Of a DNA stretch of 64,000 bases, positions 55,168 to 64,000 are shown in pieces. The DNA comes from Verrucomicrobiales bacterium. GTDB lineage: Bacteria > Verrucomicrobiota > Verrucomicrobiia > Verrucomicrobiales > DEV007. The notes beneath the pieces were generated by a model, which did no database searches, was not told the origin of the DNA, and was given only the letters and a program-made list of their open reading frames with translations. Every line of letters begins with the position of its first letter. The stretch's first letter is position 1. The stretch spans positions 1-64,000 of the forward strand of contig DUBC01000007.1 of NCBI GenBank assembly GCA_012960505.1. The letters are read 5' to 3'. Position numbers and translations under genes: made by a program.

Positions 55168-55789
55168 ATGCAATATGCACCCCAGTTTAGGGACAAGTTG
55201 TTTATTATTAATTTAGAGGGAGCAGTCGTCGGGTCAGATAACTTTTTTAACGTTGTTCTCGATTTGGCGGTTTTGTATTTTCTGGGTGTTCGTTTTGTTA
55301 TTGTGCATGGGGATTGAAGGTGTGGATTATCCCCTGGACGGCAAGGTAGAAAAGGTCGATAAAGATTGTCTTTGCGCTTTTCTTGAAAGAGGAGTGGATG
55401 CCTGTTCTCACGTCGATCGGGTTTGATAGTAGCGGCGGTAGTCTAACTTTAGATGAAGATTCCTTAGTTTTTGAAGTGGGGCATGTGAGGGAGGTGTAGA
55501 GAGAGCGTAGCAGTGCATGCTTGCGAAACCTTTGTCGAGCTTGCGTGCCTTTTATCAAACGTAACCATGAGAAGGCGTTGGCTATGGTAAGCGATTGGTT
55601 GCTCATGCAGAGGCAATAGCAAAGAGCTGAGGAGCGGATAAAATTTACGCTCTATCTACACAGGCTAGCGGTTTCTTCGAGAAGCTAGAGTGGCGGGAGG
55701 GGAGCCTAGATAATTTGCCGATTGATAGGGCGAAACAATTAAAGGTGAGCGGCAGAAGTTTGAAAATTTATTTTAAAGTTCTTGCCTAA
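55168..55789 (+). pseudogene. argA: Decayed N-acetylglutamate synthase (argA-type, kinase-like plus GNAT)
   Basis: The pieces are read in different frames. From 55168, 'MQYAPQFRDKLFIINLEGAV' continues to 'VLDLAVLYFLGVRFVIVHG' and stops at 55315-55317; this is the start of the amino-acid-kinase-like domain. Further on, 'MPVLTSIGFDSSGGSLTLDE' matches the end of that domain. The last 210 bases from 55580 read 'GYGKRLVAHAEAIAKS', then one TGA, then 'GADKIYALSTQASGFFEKLE' and 'LPIDRAKQLKVSGR' to TAA 55787-55789, which is the acetyl-CoA-binding GNAT end of NAGS. Several frameshifts, a stop and an internal loss have destroyed the gene. NAGS starts arginine synthesis, so another source is needed. Confidence 0.8.
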
Positions 55790-55825
55790 GAGTTGAGTTT
55801 ATGGGCTCTGCTTAAGGCGCAAAGA

Positions 55826-56053
55826 TTAGTTTTGTGGCTTTTCTTCTTCCTCTGCCTTGACTGCCTCTTCTTCTGCCGTTTCGATAGAATGTTTAAATTC
55901 GTCTTTTGCTTTTTTGAACTCTCCGGAAGCTTTTCCGATTCCTCTGGCAAGTTCGGGGAGTTTTTTTGCTCCAAATAAGAGTAGAACGACAGCTCCAATT
56001 GCTATGACTTCTGGCCCTCCTAATGCAAAAGCAATTAAATATGGATTGATCAT
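55826..56053 (-). CDS. tatA: Twin-arginine translocase subunit TatA/TatE
   Basis: The 75-residue protein has the TatA plan: a short N-terminal hydrophobic helix ('[15 protein letters not shown]'), the hinge '[20 protein letters not shown]' and a charged amphipathic, acidic tail. TatA oligomers form the pore for folded Tat substrates, which in this window include the DUF1552, DUF1501 and NHL proteins. It lies 23 bp downstream of a second tatA-like gene on the same strand; no tatB or tatC is near. Confidence 0.92.
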   Translation of the reverse strand: MINPYLIAFALGGPEVIAIGAVVLLLFGAKKLPELARGIGKASGEFKKAKDEFKHSIETAEEEAVKAEEEEKPQN

Positions 56054-56076
56054 GATTTTGTAAATTAAGCGAAGTT

Positions 56077-56292
56077 TTATTCTTTTGAATCCGTTTCTTT
56101 GGCTGTCTCTTCTGTTGCGGCTTTTAATTCCTTTTCTGATTCTAAGCGACCTTTTTTGAGTTCTCCACTCGCCTGTCCAATGCTCCTTGCTAATTTAGGG
56201 ATTTTTTTTGCCCCGAACAGGACGATAATAATTATTGCTAGGATGATGATTTCTTGTCCTCCTAGAAAAGCTAATAGCTGTGTAGTAATCAT
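56077..56292 (-). CDS. tatA: Second TatA/TatE subunit
   Basis: The 71-residue protein has the same plan as its neighbour: hydrophobic helix ('[15 protein letters not shown]'), hinge '[20 protein letters not shown]' and a charged tail. The two differ at many positions in the helix and tail, so this is an old duplication. The gene is first of the pair and is divergent from hrpB. It may work with or replace TatB. No tatC is in the window. Confidence 0.92.
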   Translation of the reverse strand: MITTQLLAFLGGQEIIILAIIIIVLFGAKKIPKLARSIGQASGELKKGRLESEKELKAATEETAKETDSKE

Positions 56293-56384
56293 TTAAATTA
56301 GTTTAGTAGAATTTGAATAAATGCGCAAAAGGAAAGTTTAGTGGTTTCTTTACATGTAATCCTAAAGAATTAGCATTGAGAGCA

Positions 56385-58916
56385 ATGAGCCCTGATTCTC
56401 TTCCTATTTATGATTCTGAAGAAGCGATTATTAAAGCTTTTTCGGGAAAAGGTCTGATTCGGCTCGTTCTTGAAGCCCCGACAGGTTCAGGCAAATCGAC
56501 TCAGATTCCTAAAATATTGCTCAATAATGAGCTAATTAGCAAAGGACAAGTTGTGATTTTACAGCCTAGGCGGGTCGCAGCCAGAATGCTTGCTAGGCGG
56601 GTAGCTTATGAAAGAAAGGGGGCCTTGGGAGAGGAAATTGGATATCAGGTTCGTTTTGAAAGGGTTTACGGGAAGAAAACGAAGGTTCGATTTGTGACTG
56701 AAGGGATTCTTTTGAGGCAGTTCCTTGATGATTCTAATTTGAGGGGTGTTGATACTATCATATTTGATGAGTTTCATGAGAGGCACATACATGCGGATGT
56801 CATGTTGGCTCTGGCTGTAAAGTTACAAGAGACTACTAGAAAGGATTTAAAAATTATTGTGATGTCGGCAACGCTAGATTCAGAAAAGATAGCAGAGTAT
56901 CTAGGTGGTTGTTCGGTCGTGCGCTCTGAGGGGAGGGCATATCCAGTTGATGTGATTCAATTGAAAAGAAATTCTGTTAAGGAGCCGTTGTGGGATTCGG
57001 TTGTTAGTGTTTTCAAGAAGGAGATTCTAAAGAAAAACATTGAAGGAGATGTGCTGATTTTTCTGCCAGGTGTTTACGATATACGGAGGACTGTTGAAAG
57101 GCTACGAAAGGTGCCGAAGCTTAAAGGGTGTCAGATACTTCCTCTATATGGTGATTTGTCTCCAGCTGACCAAGATCGCGCTCTTACCAAAAGTGAAACA
57201 AGGAAGATTGTTGTTTCTACTAATGTTGCAGAAACATCTCTTACTATTGATGGTGTTAAAATTGTTATTGATTCAGGTTTAGCTCGGATTGCAAGATTTG
57301 ATAAGAGTAGGGGAATTAACACGTTAAGAATTGAAAAAATATCGCAATCCTCTGCGCAGCAACGTGCTGGCAGGGCGGGCCGGTTATGCCCCGGTAAATG
57401 TTACAGGCTTTGGTCTGAGAGTGATCATGCGTCTCGAGAAGTTGATCTTATGCCTGAACTCTTGCGGCTCGATTTATCTGAAGTGTTACTTTTGTTGTTG
57501 GTCGCTGATATTAATCTAGAACTGGATTTAAAGTGGGTGGATTTGCCTCCAGAAGAATCATTGAGAGCGAGCCTTTCTATGTTGTCAGCGTTGGGGGCAG
57601 TTGAAGTGGATACGCACAGAATAACTGAGGTTGGCCGAAGAATGGCGGCGTATCCTGTCCATCCGAGATTTGCGCGCATGCTGTTGGAAGCATTAGAAAA
57701 TAAGTGTGCAGCAGAAGCAGCTTTGTGCGTGGCTTTGTGCCAAGGGCGTAGCATTTTCATTCAAAGTTCATCAGTTGATTCGAGTGATTTTTGTAATCTC
57801 GATGACATTTCAGATTTTCAACCAATGATCAGGGCGTGGTTATTTGCCTTTAGGGCAAAATTTGATTTTAATAAATGCGATGCGTATGGGATCAATGCAA
57901 GGGCAGCGCGTGAGGCTGGTGCCATCATGGAAAGCTTATTAAAAATAGCAAGGAGTCAGGGATACTGTATTGAGTCACTGCGAAGTGATTGCGATGGTGA
58001 GACCTTAGCTAAGGTCCTTCTTGTTGGATTTTATGATAACCTAGCAGTTAGAATGTCTGAGGGAACATTGTCTTGTAAATTAGTGGGGTCTCGCAGAGGC
58101 AAGTTGACAAAAGGAAGCGTTGCGTCCTCTGAGCGGATAATAGTGGCTGCAGAAGTTGCTGAGATTGAAGGTAAAGATGTAAACGTTATTATTTCTAAGG
58201 CGACTTCTATTAAGATGAATTGGCTGAAGGATGTCTTTCCTGATGAGGTCAAAGAAGAGAAAATTTGCCGATATGATGTTGGGACGAAAAGAGTTGTCGG
58301 GGCTATGGTCACAAGATTCATTGATCTTGAATTGAAGTCTAAATCCTCACAAAACTTTCCCCGCGATCAGGCTGGATTAGTGTTAGCAAATGCTGTCATT
58401 GAACAAAAATTAAAACTCAAAGGGTGGAATAGTGAGTGCGATTCTTGGTTGCGAAGAGTTAATTGTGTGAGAAAGAGTTGTCCTGAGCTAGATCTTCCCG
58501 AGTTTAGCGAAGAAGATAGACGACTTGTCATTAATGAGTTTTGCCAAGGATCAGTCAGTTACAAAGAGATCAAGGAGCTTGACGTTTGGCCGTTTCTGAA
58601 AGTTTGGCTTTCGACTGAGCAGAGGTCATTAATAGAGAGGCTTGCACCAAAAAAAATAACACTCAGTAATGCTCGCGAGATTAAAATTGTATATGAAGAG
58701 AGTGGGCCAAAAATTTCTATTATTTTGCAAAAACTGTACGATGTGATGAGCGTGCCGACTATATGTAATGACAAGGTATCTGTGCTTGTTGAGATACTTG
58801 GCCCTAATCACCGTCCAGTCCAACGAACCAAGGATCTTAAAGGTTTTTGGGCTTCCAGTTATCCGGAAATTAAAAAACAGTTAAGGGGTAGGTATCCTAA
58901 GCATGAGTGGCGGTGA
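56385..58916 (+). CDS. hrpB: ATP-dependent helicase HrpB
   Basis: I choose ATG 56385 (MSPDSLPIYDSEEAIIKAFS); a TTG at 56313 would add 24 residues unlike the family. The product has 843 residues of the DEAH/RHA family. Motif I 'LEAPTGSGKST', motif II 'DEFHERH' (DExH), motif III 'MSATLDSE', motif V 'STNVAETSLTIDG' and motif VI 'QQRAGRAGR' are all intact, followed by the HA2/winged-helix region and the HrpB C-terminal domain. HrpB is a conserved RNA helicase with an unclear cellular role in most bacteria. It is intact and well conserved. The antiporter gene follows after 68 bp. Confidence 0.95.
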   Translation: MSPDSLPIYDSEEAIIKAFSGKGLIRLVLEAPTGSGKSTQIPKILLNNELISKGQVVILQPRRVAARMLARRVAYERKGALGEEIGYQVRFERVYGKKTKVRFVTEGILLRQFLDDSNLRGVDTIIFDEFHERHIHADVMLALAVKLQETTRKDLKIIVMSATLDSEKIAEYLGGCSVVRSEGRAYPVDVIQLKRNSVKEPLWDSVVSVFKKEILKKNIEGDVLIFLPGVYDIRRTVERLRKVPKLKGCQILPLYGDLSPADQDRALTKSETRKIVVSTNVAETSLTIDGVKIVIDSGLARIARFDKSRGINTLRIEKISQSSAQQRAGRAGRLCPGKCYRLWSESDHASREVDLMPELLRLDLSEVLLLLLVADINLELDLKWVDLPPEESLRASLSMLSALGAVEVDTHRITEVGRRMAAYPVHPRFARMLLEALENKCAAEAALCVALCQGRSIFIQSSSVDSSDFCNLDDISDFQPMIRAWLFAFRAKFDFNKCDAYGINARAAREAGAIMESLLKIARSQGYCIESLRSDCDGETLAKVLLVGFYDNLAVRMSEGTLSCKLVGSRRGKLTKGSVASSERIIVAAEVAEIEGKDVNVIISKATSIKMNWLKDVFPDEVKEEKICRYDVGTKRVVGAMVTRFIDLELKSKSSQNFPRDQAGLVLANAVIEQKLKLKGWNSECDSWLRRVNCVRKSCPELDLPEFSEEDRRLVINEFCQGSVSYKEIKELDVWPFLKVWLSTEQRSLIERLAPKKITLSNAREIKIVYEESGPKISIILQKLYDVMSVPTICNDKVSVLVEILGPNHRPVQRTKDLKGFWASSYPEIKKQLRGRYPKHEWR

Positions 58917-58984
58917 GTTATTCTTTTTTGTTAATTGCCAACATCTGGCTAGTGTAGAAGTCTTGTTGTATTGAATTAAGGATT

Positions 58985-59920
58985 ATGGATGTAATATTTC
59001 TAATAATTGGCTTGGTCGGTTTGTACTTTGGTGCCGAATGGTTAGTCAATGGAAGTTCGCAGCTTGCATTAAAGGCTGGCGTTTCTTCTTTGGTTATTGG
59101 GTTGACGGTAGTTGCATTAGGTACAAGCGCTCCAGAGCTTGCTGTGTGTTTGAGTTTGAATTTCAGTGGCAGTGCTGATGCAGCAATAGGTAACATTGTT
59201 GGATCTAATATATGCAATATTCTTCTTATACTTGGATTCAGTGGCGTTGTTATGCCTCTTGCTATTCATCGGCAAGTGTTGCGAAAAGAAATGCCTATTT
59301 TGCTAATCGTTTCATTTTTGCTTGTGTGCATGTTGGTCGACCAACGGTTGTCTAGGTTGGAAGGTTGCGTCCTTGTTGTAGGTATAGTTTTGTACATTGC
59401 TTCTAATTTTGGCTTCTTGGGCAAGGGTCCGAGTGCTGTTGAGGTTGAGCAAATCAATAAAAATGAGAGGTCCTTTGCGTATCTTTTCTTTCTTATTATT
59501 TTTGGATTGGGTTTACTTGTGGTGGGAGCTGATTTTTTTCAGAAAGGTGGAATTGGAATCGCCAAATCTTTAGGCGTTTCTGAGGCCGTTATAGGCTTAA
59601 CCGTTTTGGCCTTTGGAACATCATTACCTGAATTAGCGACTTCGATAGTCGCATGCATGAAAAAGCAGGGGGATCTTATTGCAGGTAACGCAATAGGTTC
59701 ATCAGTTTTCAACATCTTGGCAATTCTTGGAATTACCATTGTGGCTAAGCCCATGCCTCAGGTTAAGGGAATTGATCCCGTGGACTTAATTTTTATGGTT
59801 GGGTCCGTGTTTCTTGTTGGAGCTTTAATGATGGGTAAATTAAAATTAGGCAGGTACAAGGGGGGCGCAATGGTTGGGCTGTATGTTCTCTACGTGATTT
59901 TGATTGTGAGAAGGCCTTAG
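58985..59920 (+). CDS. Calcium/sodium antiporter (CaCA, YrbG-like)
   Basis: The 311-residue membrane protein shows the two inverted alpha repeats of the CaCA family: 'GLTVVALGTSAPELAVCLSL' with 'GNIVGSNICNILLILG' in the first half and 'GLTVLAFGTSLPELATSIVA' with 'GNAIGSSVFNILAILG' in the second. About ten hydrophobic helices are predicted. It exchanges Ca2+ for Na+ (or K+) across the inner membrane, fitting a marine cell. Its stop overlaps the convergent protease gene by 4 bp. Confidence 0.93.
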   Translation: MDVIFLIIGLVGLYFGAEWLVNGSSQLALKAGVSSLVIGLTVVALGTSAPELAVCLSLNFSGSADAAIGNIVGSNICNILLILGFSGVVMPLAIHRQVLRKEMPILLIVSFLLVCMLVDQRLSRLEGCVLVVGIVLYIASNFGFLGKGPSAVEVEQINKNERSFAYLFFLIIFGLGLLVVGADFFQKGGIGIAKSLGVSEAVIGLTVLAFGTSLPELATSIVACMKKQGDLIAGNAIGSSVFNILAILGITIVAKPMPQVKGIDPVDLIFMVGSVFLVGALMMGKLKLGRYKGGAMVGLYVLYVILIVRRP

Positions 59921-60789
59921 GGAGTGGCCGATTCTAAGAGTTTGAGAATAGAACTCGATGGGATACATGACTTGATAACCATTTGTAAATTCCGTGCAAT
60001 TCCTTCATTTTTGCTGTAATAAATTGAATTAGTTGCGGCCACAACACCTATGACTGATCCAGATGTGTCGAAAACAGGAGACCCGCTTGATCCTTTGGCA
60101 AAATCAGCAGTAATAGCTAATCTGGGTGAACCTTTTTCTTTGCCTCCTCTTTGTTTGTAGTATCTCGAGATGATGCCTCTCGATACCGTGTAAAACCTGC
60201 CTTCTGGATGACTTATTACAGTCACGTCGGAACCGACCGGTGCAGACTTTGCAATTGGCAGTGGTTTAAATTTATCACCCTTGAGTTTAACAATCGCGAG
60301 GTCATCTTTTTCAGATGAAGCTACAATTTTTTCTATTGGATAAATCTCACCTTGGATGGTCATGGCGCCGAAAGCGCCCGCCTTTGAATTCTTCATGACG
60401 TGATAGTTAGTCACGGCTAGGCCATCTCTTGTTATTATGAAACCACCTGCAATATTCCCATGCCAATTAGAACATCGATCGCATTTATAGATACTTCCTA
60501 AGCAAAGGACGCCGCCTTTGCGGTTCTTGTAGATTTCTGAGCTTTGGAGGTTTGTGTCAGAAATTTTGGGAAGGTCGGTATGAATTTTATTTTGTTCTTT
60601 GAGTTGTGTGGATATTAAGGTGATGTCAGTTGTCTTTTTATCATCTTTTAACTTACCTAATTTTCTTTCGAATTGCACTTTAATGCTGGCGTCGTTAATG
60701 GGTTGATCATTGCCGTCACTAAAGCCTCTGGTAGTGAGCAAGTTGACGAGTAACGGAAAAATGAGGAGAGAGGCTTTGTGAAATCGCAT
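59917..60789 (-). CDS. Secreted trypsin-like serine protease
   Basis: I choose ATG 60789 (MRFHKASLLIFPLLVNLLTT, a signal peptide); the frame is open further, but that part would overlap the upstream gene. The product has 290 residues. A trypsin-like fold (PF13365 type) covers about 95-280: catalytic His130 in 'LAVTNYHVM', Asp near 162-163 in 'SEKDDLAIVKL', Ser235 in 'DFAKGSSGSPVF'. A CDRC motif at about 103-106 lies in 'YKCDRCSNWHGNIAGGF' just before the catalytic histidine and could bind metal or form a disulfide. There is no PDZ domain, unlike DegP. It is 11 bp downstream of the large helical protein gene, so co-transcribed. Confidence 0.85.
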   Translation of the reverse strand: MRFHKASLLIFPLLVNLLTTRGFSDGNDQPINDASIKVQFERKLGKLKDDKKTTDITLISTQLKEQNKIHTDLPKISDTNLQSSEIYKNRKGGVLCLGSIYKCDRCSNWHGNIAGGFIITRDGLAVTNYHVMKNSKAGAFGAMTIQGEIYPIEKIVASSEKDDLAIVKLKGDKFKPLPIAKSAPVGSDVTVISHPEGRFYTVSRGIISRYYKQRGGKEKGSPRLAITADFAKGSSGSPVFDTSGSVIGVVAATNSIYYSKNEGIARNLQMVIKSCIPSSSILKLLESATP

Positions 60790-60800
60790 ATCTAATCTAT

Positions 60801-63800
60801 CTAATTGCTGGGTTTGTTTAAAGAATCTAATAAAATTGCAGCATCTTTCCAATGAACTTCATCCTTACTGAATTTGATGTAAATTTTAAGAGCAGCTATT
60901 GCCTCTTGGGTTCTTCCTAGCTTAGCCAAAGCGTATCCTCTTGGTCGATAGTAATTATAATAAGTCGGATATTCTATTACTGCTTTACCTGACCACGTTG
61001 CAAGTTCTTCCCAGTTCTCTTTGTATTCAGCGTTAATTATTCGCAATGAGTATCGATCCCTTTCTGATATAATTTGCGAATCCAGATATTTGAACCAGCC
61101 CTCAGAAATGATCGACTTATCATTGAGTCTTTTTGCTGAATCATAAATAAAACGTATGGATTGAAAATCCAAGTAACGTGCTGCTTTTGCTGTACTCTGA
61201 ACTGTGATTTCTTTGGCTATTTGATCTGCTTTTTTAACTTCATCTGCAAATCCACTCATAATGAGAGCGGGCCAGCTAACATCTAACAAATTTGCCGAGA
61301 ATAGTTGGTCGTCTGAAATCTCAAGAAGTGATTCTTTAAGCTTCTCGATGTTTTTATGAGCCATAAGTAGCCCTAGTTTAGTTGGGATAAGTATATTTTC
61401 TAAGACTGGGTGTTTTAATCCGCTCCATACTTGATCGATATTAACAGGTTTCCCTAGACGGATATCGCCCGATTGTGTTTCTGTTATTATTGTTGCTGCA
61501 TATGAGAACGGATCCTGGTCCTTATCTCTGTGTTTCTCAAATGTTTTAAATAGTCGTTCACGTAAATCTTTGTCATCAGTATCTATGATTGAAGGAGAAG
61601 AAAAAATGCTGAATGATTTTTCAAGGTCAGGAATGTTGCTTCTCATCAAGTTTTCAATCAATTGAAATGAAAATCCAACTTGGCTTTGATCGCGCGGCAT
61701 CAGTTCAGCCAAGTCAAACCAAAATCTTGGTGAGCTTTCTATTGTGGTATCGCTTAAAGCTCTTTTGAGCAGCAATCCGAATGCGTCCTTTTCAGTTAGA
61801 CGTTTTAAATCTACAGACTGTTTATAATCGCTAATATCAATAATTTCATTGGGACTTGAATCGGGATAAAGAGTAGCTATCAATTTATGCATCGATTTAC
61901 CAAAAGGAATGGATGCTTTTGCTCTTTGTAATGAATTTCGAATAGCAGAAGTTAATACATTTTGCCTTTGTCTTAATTGATTTTGGACTTTCCAGCTTGT
62001 TGATTCATTGAGGATCTTTTCTGCTAAATCCAATGAACCAATAGATAAAGACCTTTCAAATATCTGAGCGATGACGGCAAAGCTTGAGGCGTCTAGAACT
62101 CCTGAGCTGATATTTTGGTAGCATTGGGATAACGATTCGTTAGAGGTTAAGTCAGTGCTGGCAAATGCACCGTAAGTCTGTATAGCGGATACAATTCTAG
62201 GGTTTTTTCTGTCGAGGAGAGGGTGTGTTATTGCGTGTGTTATGTCTCTTTTTCGGGACATTGTCAGTGCTTCATCCATAGAAAAAACAAGAAGCAATTG
62301 AATTAGTTGCTGTGGGAATCGGTCGTCTGAAATTAAATCACGCAACATTTTTCTAGCAGTCGAATATTTATCACAGCTTGAATAAATTTCAGTGAAGGCT
62401 CTTTGAAATGAATCTTCTCTGAGTGTTCGAGGGTATTGCTTGGAGCTTGAGACTAACACATGTAGCTTCAAATGCTCTTCTCTTGATAGTTTAAATAACG
62501 ATGGGTTTGCTAAAACTTTTTCGATATTAATATTTTTCAATCGGGCATCATCGAATCCGCTAGGAAGAGTAAAGTTAAGCCATTCAGGTGAGTGTGACTG
62601 AACCCAATCTTGGATTGCTTTCGTGAATTCTTTGGTTGTGACTATACCGGAACTAATTTCGTTCAGTCTAGATGTGAGTGTCTGGTGAACTTGCTGATTG
62701 GAGCGAATTTCGGGATCCTTCACTTCTTTTAAAAGAAGCTGCTCTTCTTTTGCATAGTCTTCAATTTTTCTATAAATTTGGGCTAGTGACAGCACTGTTT
62801 GAGCTCTATTGCTTAGTTTTTTGTTTGAATCTAATAGATTTTTCAATGCATTTTTTGGTCCTTGAGTCTCCGTTTTCTCATTGATGGCAAGGTGAGCCCA
62901 TAATCTTATAATGGTTTCAGTGACTTCATCATTTTCTGAGTCTTCATCCAAAAAGGTTTTTATGTTTTTGATGGCATTATTATGATCGTTAATAACTGAG
63001 AAGCTGATCGTTTTGTATAGCTTGGATCGTCTATCAAATTCCTTGTTACCTGAAAATGTTCCGTTACAGATTAGCATGAGCAGCTCATGAACATCCTTTT
63101 GCAGGTTATTTTGGATTTGTGGTAATAAGAAGCAAAGTGTAGTTCCCACTTCATTGAGAGATGAGGGGCACCATCTGAGGTTATGCATTAATAGATCGAG
63201 CTGATCATAGAAAAGAATGGCGTTATTAGTAGCTATGGATTGAGCAATGGTTTTTTGGATCTGTCCTGATTCAGTTAAATTGGAAATTCTTAGATCTTTT
63301 ATATTTAATTTGGCGCCTGAGGCCTTACGTAGGGCCAGCCATTTTGGCCACCAAGTTTTTGAATGGTCCCAATAGAGACTTAATTCATTTTCATTTGAGG
63401 CTAGTGATAAAAGTGTTTCTAGTGTCTTCGGTGAGGATGTGATCTTTCTTAATGAGGGTTTTGTATTCTTTAGTGAGAGTAATTTTTGGATAGCTTTTGC
63501 ATTCTGGCCTAATTCAAGGTGAATGATTGCTGACCTTAGAGTGAAGTTGATTGGCTGTGGATAGGAATCAATGCCGTCATTAGTGGAAGCATACAGGTCA
63601 AGTGCTTCAGTGAATAGTTCTTGGAATTCTTTTAATTTTCCAAGCTCTCCGATTGCAGTGTATCGAGCTGCGGGAGAAAGTTTGGGCCTCTTGAGGATTT
63701 CATTTAATACTTCCTCCTGTTTTTGGGATTCTCCATTTCGCCCATAATGTCTAGCTGATAGAAAACGACCCTCCAAATTAAAGGTGTTGTCTGGAGGTAG

Positions 63801-64000
63801 TTGACTGCAGGCGTTGATTAGTGCAGGGAAGAAAGGTTCGGTTAACAATCGGCATTTTTCGCTTTCTTCTCTTAGATCAACTATAGCGGCAAGTTTCCAT
63901 AGTCTTTCGGCATAAGTTGGATCGTTTGGGAATTTAATTAAATATGCTGCGCTATATATAATAAAATCATCAATTAGATTTGGGTTATCGAGTTGATTTA
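60801..64000 (-). CDS. Very large helical repeat protein, N-terminus outside window
   Basis: The frame is open to the right edge, so at least 1065 residues are encoded here and the start lies beyond the window; the TTG near 63848 is only an internal codon. The sequence is rich in leucine and alanine helices with TPR-like units: 'RYTAIGELGKLKEFQELFTE' near the left of the known part and 'GYALAKLGRTQEAIAALKIY' near the end. Middle parts are helical and weakly repeated. No enzyme motif was seen. It is directly upstream of the serine protease gene (11 bp), so the two probably function together at the envelope. A scaffold or surface role is inference. Confidence 0.7.
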   Translation of the reverse strand, partial: NQLDNPNLIDDFIIYSAAYLIKFPNDPTYAERLWKLAAIVDLREESEKCRLLTEPFFPALINACSQLPPDNTFNLEGRFLSARHYGRNGESQKQEEVLNEILKRPKLSPAARYTAIGELGKLKEFQELFTEALDLYASTNDGIDSYPQPINFTLRSAIIHLELGQNAKAIQKLLSLKNTKPSLRKITSSPKTLETLLSLASNENELSLYWDHSKTWWPKWLALRKASGAKLNIKDLRISNLTESGQIQKTIAQSIATNNAILFYDQLDLLMHNLRWCPSSLNEVGTTLCFLLPQIQNNLQKDVHELLMLICNGTFSGNKEFDRRSKLYKTISFSVINDHNNAIKNIKTFLDEDSENDEVTETIIRLWAHLAINEKTETQGPKNALKNLLDSNKKLSNRAQTVLSLAQIYRKIEDYAKEEQLLLKEVKDPEIRSNQQVHQTLTSRLNEISSGIVTTKEFTKAIQDWVQSHSPEWLNFTLPSGFDDARLKNINIEKVLANPSLFKLSREEHLKLHVLVSSSKQYPRTLREDSFQRAFTEIYSSCDKYSTARKMLRDLISDDRFPQQLIQLLLVFSMDEALTMSRKRDITHAITHPLLDRKNPRIVSAIQTYGAFASTDLTSNESLSQCYQNISSGVLDASSFAVIAQIFERSLSIGSLDLAEKILNESTSWKVQNQLRQRQNVLTSAIRNSLQRAKASIPFGKSMHKLIATLYPDSSPNEIIDISDYKQSVDLKRLTEKDAFGLLLKRALSDTTIESSPRFWFDLAELMPRDQSQVGFSFQLIENLMRSNIPDLEKSFSIFSSPSIIDTDDKDLRERLFKTFEKHRDKDQDPFSYAATIITETQSGDIRLGKPVNIDQVWSGLKHPVLENILIPTKLGLLMAHKNIEKLKESLLEISDDQLFSANLLDVSWPALIMSGFADEVKKADQIAKEITVQSTAKAARYLDFQSIRFIYDSAKRLNDKSIISEGWFKYLDSQIISERDRYSLRIINAEYKENWEELATWSGKAVIEYPTYYNYYRPRGYALAKLGRTQEAIAALKIYIKFSKDEVHWKDAAILLDSLNKPSN

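Noticed and set aside
55298..55606. 102-residue frame on the - strand
   Set aside because: It is antisense to the argA remnant and has no domain.
60790..60852. Longer start of the serine protease
   Set aside because: It would overlap the upstream gene by about 50 bp and would hide the signal peptide.

Overview
The window reads as chromosomal DNA from a free-living, probably marine member of the PVC superphylum, most likely Verrucomicrobiota. Three kinds of evidence support this: (i) many secreted families typical of Verrucomicrobia and Planctomycetes (DUF1501, DUF1549/DUF1553, DUF1552, DUF1592-type cytochrome, PVC-type heme-binding propeller, ThuA, PQQ-propeller, LamG, NHL, sulfatase); (ii) an intact mreBCD-mrdA elongasome cluster, which fits Verrucomicrobiota better than most Planctomycetes; (iii) fairly AT-rich DNA with many TTG/GTG starts and few strong Shine-Dalgarno sites. 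Placement is by recognition of families, not by a search.

Layout. 1-24.6 kb is an accessory region for secreted proteins and carbohydrate or polymer degradation: LamG proteins, a DUF2071 protein, a cupin, an orphan cytochrome domain, a Sel1-repeat protein, a PhoD-like phosphatase, an NHL propeller, a double-LamG protein, a PQQ propeller, a ThuA protein, the DUF1592/DUF1552 pair, an acyl-ACP desaturase, and a translationally coupled pair of a PVC-type heme protein and an SGNH-like protein. Scattered in it are gene remains: an FAD-dependent oxidoreductase, a frameshifted ppnP, a DUF1552 fragment and a sialidase-like fragment. A tRNA-Leu with the unusual anticodon AAG sits at 24.6 kb, followed by a small YkgJ-type cysteine-cluster protein.

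25.4-40 kb is housekeeping: mreB, mreC, mreD, mrdA (PBP2) and rng (RNase G) run in one direction, convergent with lnt and a phosphohexomutase; then come an RlmI-like methyltransferase, hisD and an ABC-F ATPase.

40-49.5 kb is a second accessory block: a DUF1553/DUF1501 pair, a secreted hypothetical, an SDR and a zinc alcohol dehydrogenase, a sulfatase and an aldo/keto reductase. This suggests use of sulfated sugars. 49.5-64 kb holds ileS, an envelope coiled-coil protein, a class V aminotransferase, an excisionase-HTH/receiver fusion, a decayed argA, two adjacent tatA genes, hrpB, a Na+/Ca2+ exchanger, a secreted serine protease and a very large secreted protein that runs off the right edge.

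No CRISPR array, insertion sequence, prophage or rRNA was seen. The most notable points are the tRNA-Leu(AAG), the five decayed genes recoverable by frame-hopping translation, the HTH-receiver fusion with a perfect upstream palindrome, the lysine-rich insert after the KMSKS motif of IleS, the SDR with Arg in place of the catalytic Lys, and the SGNH-like protein without a recognisable serine nucleophile.
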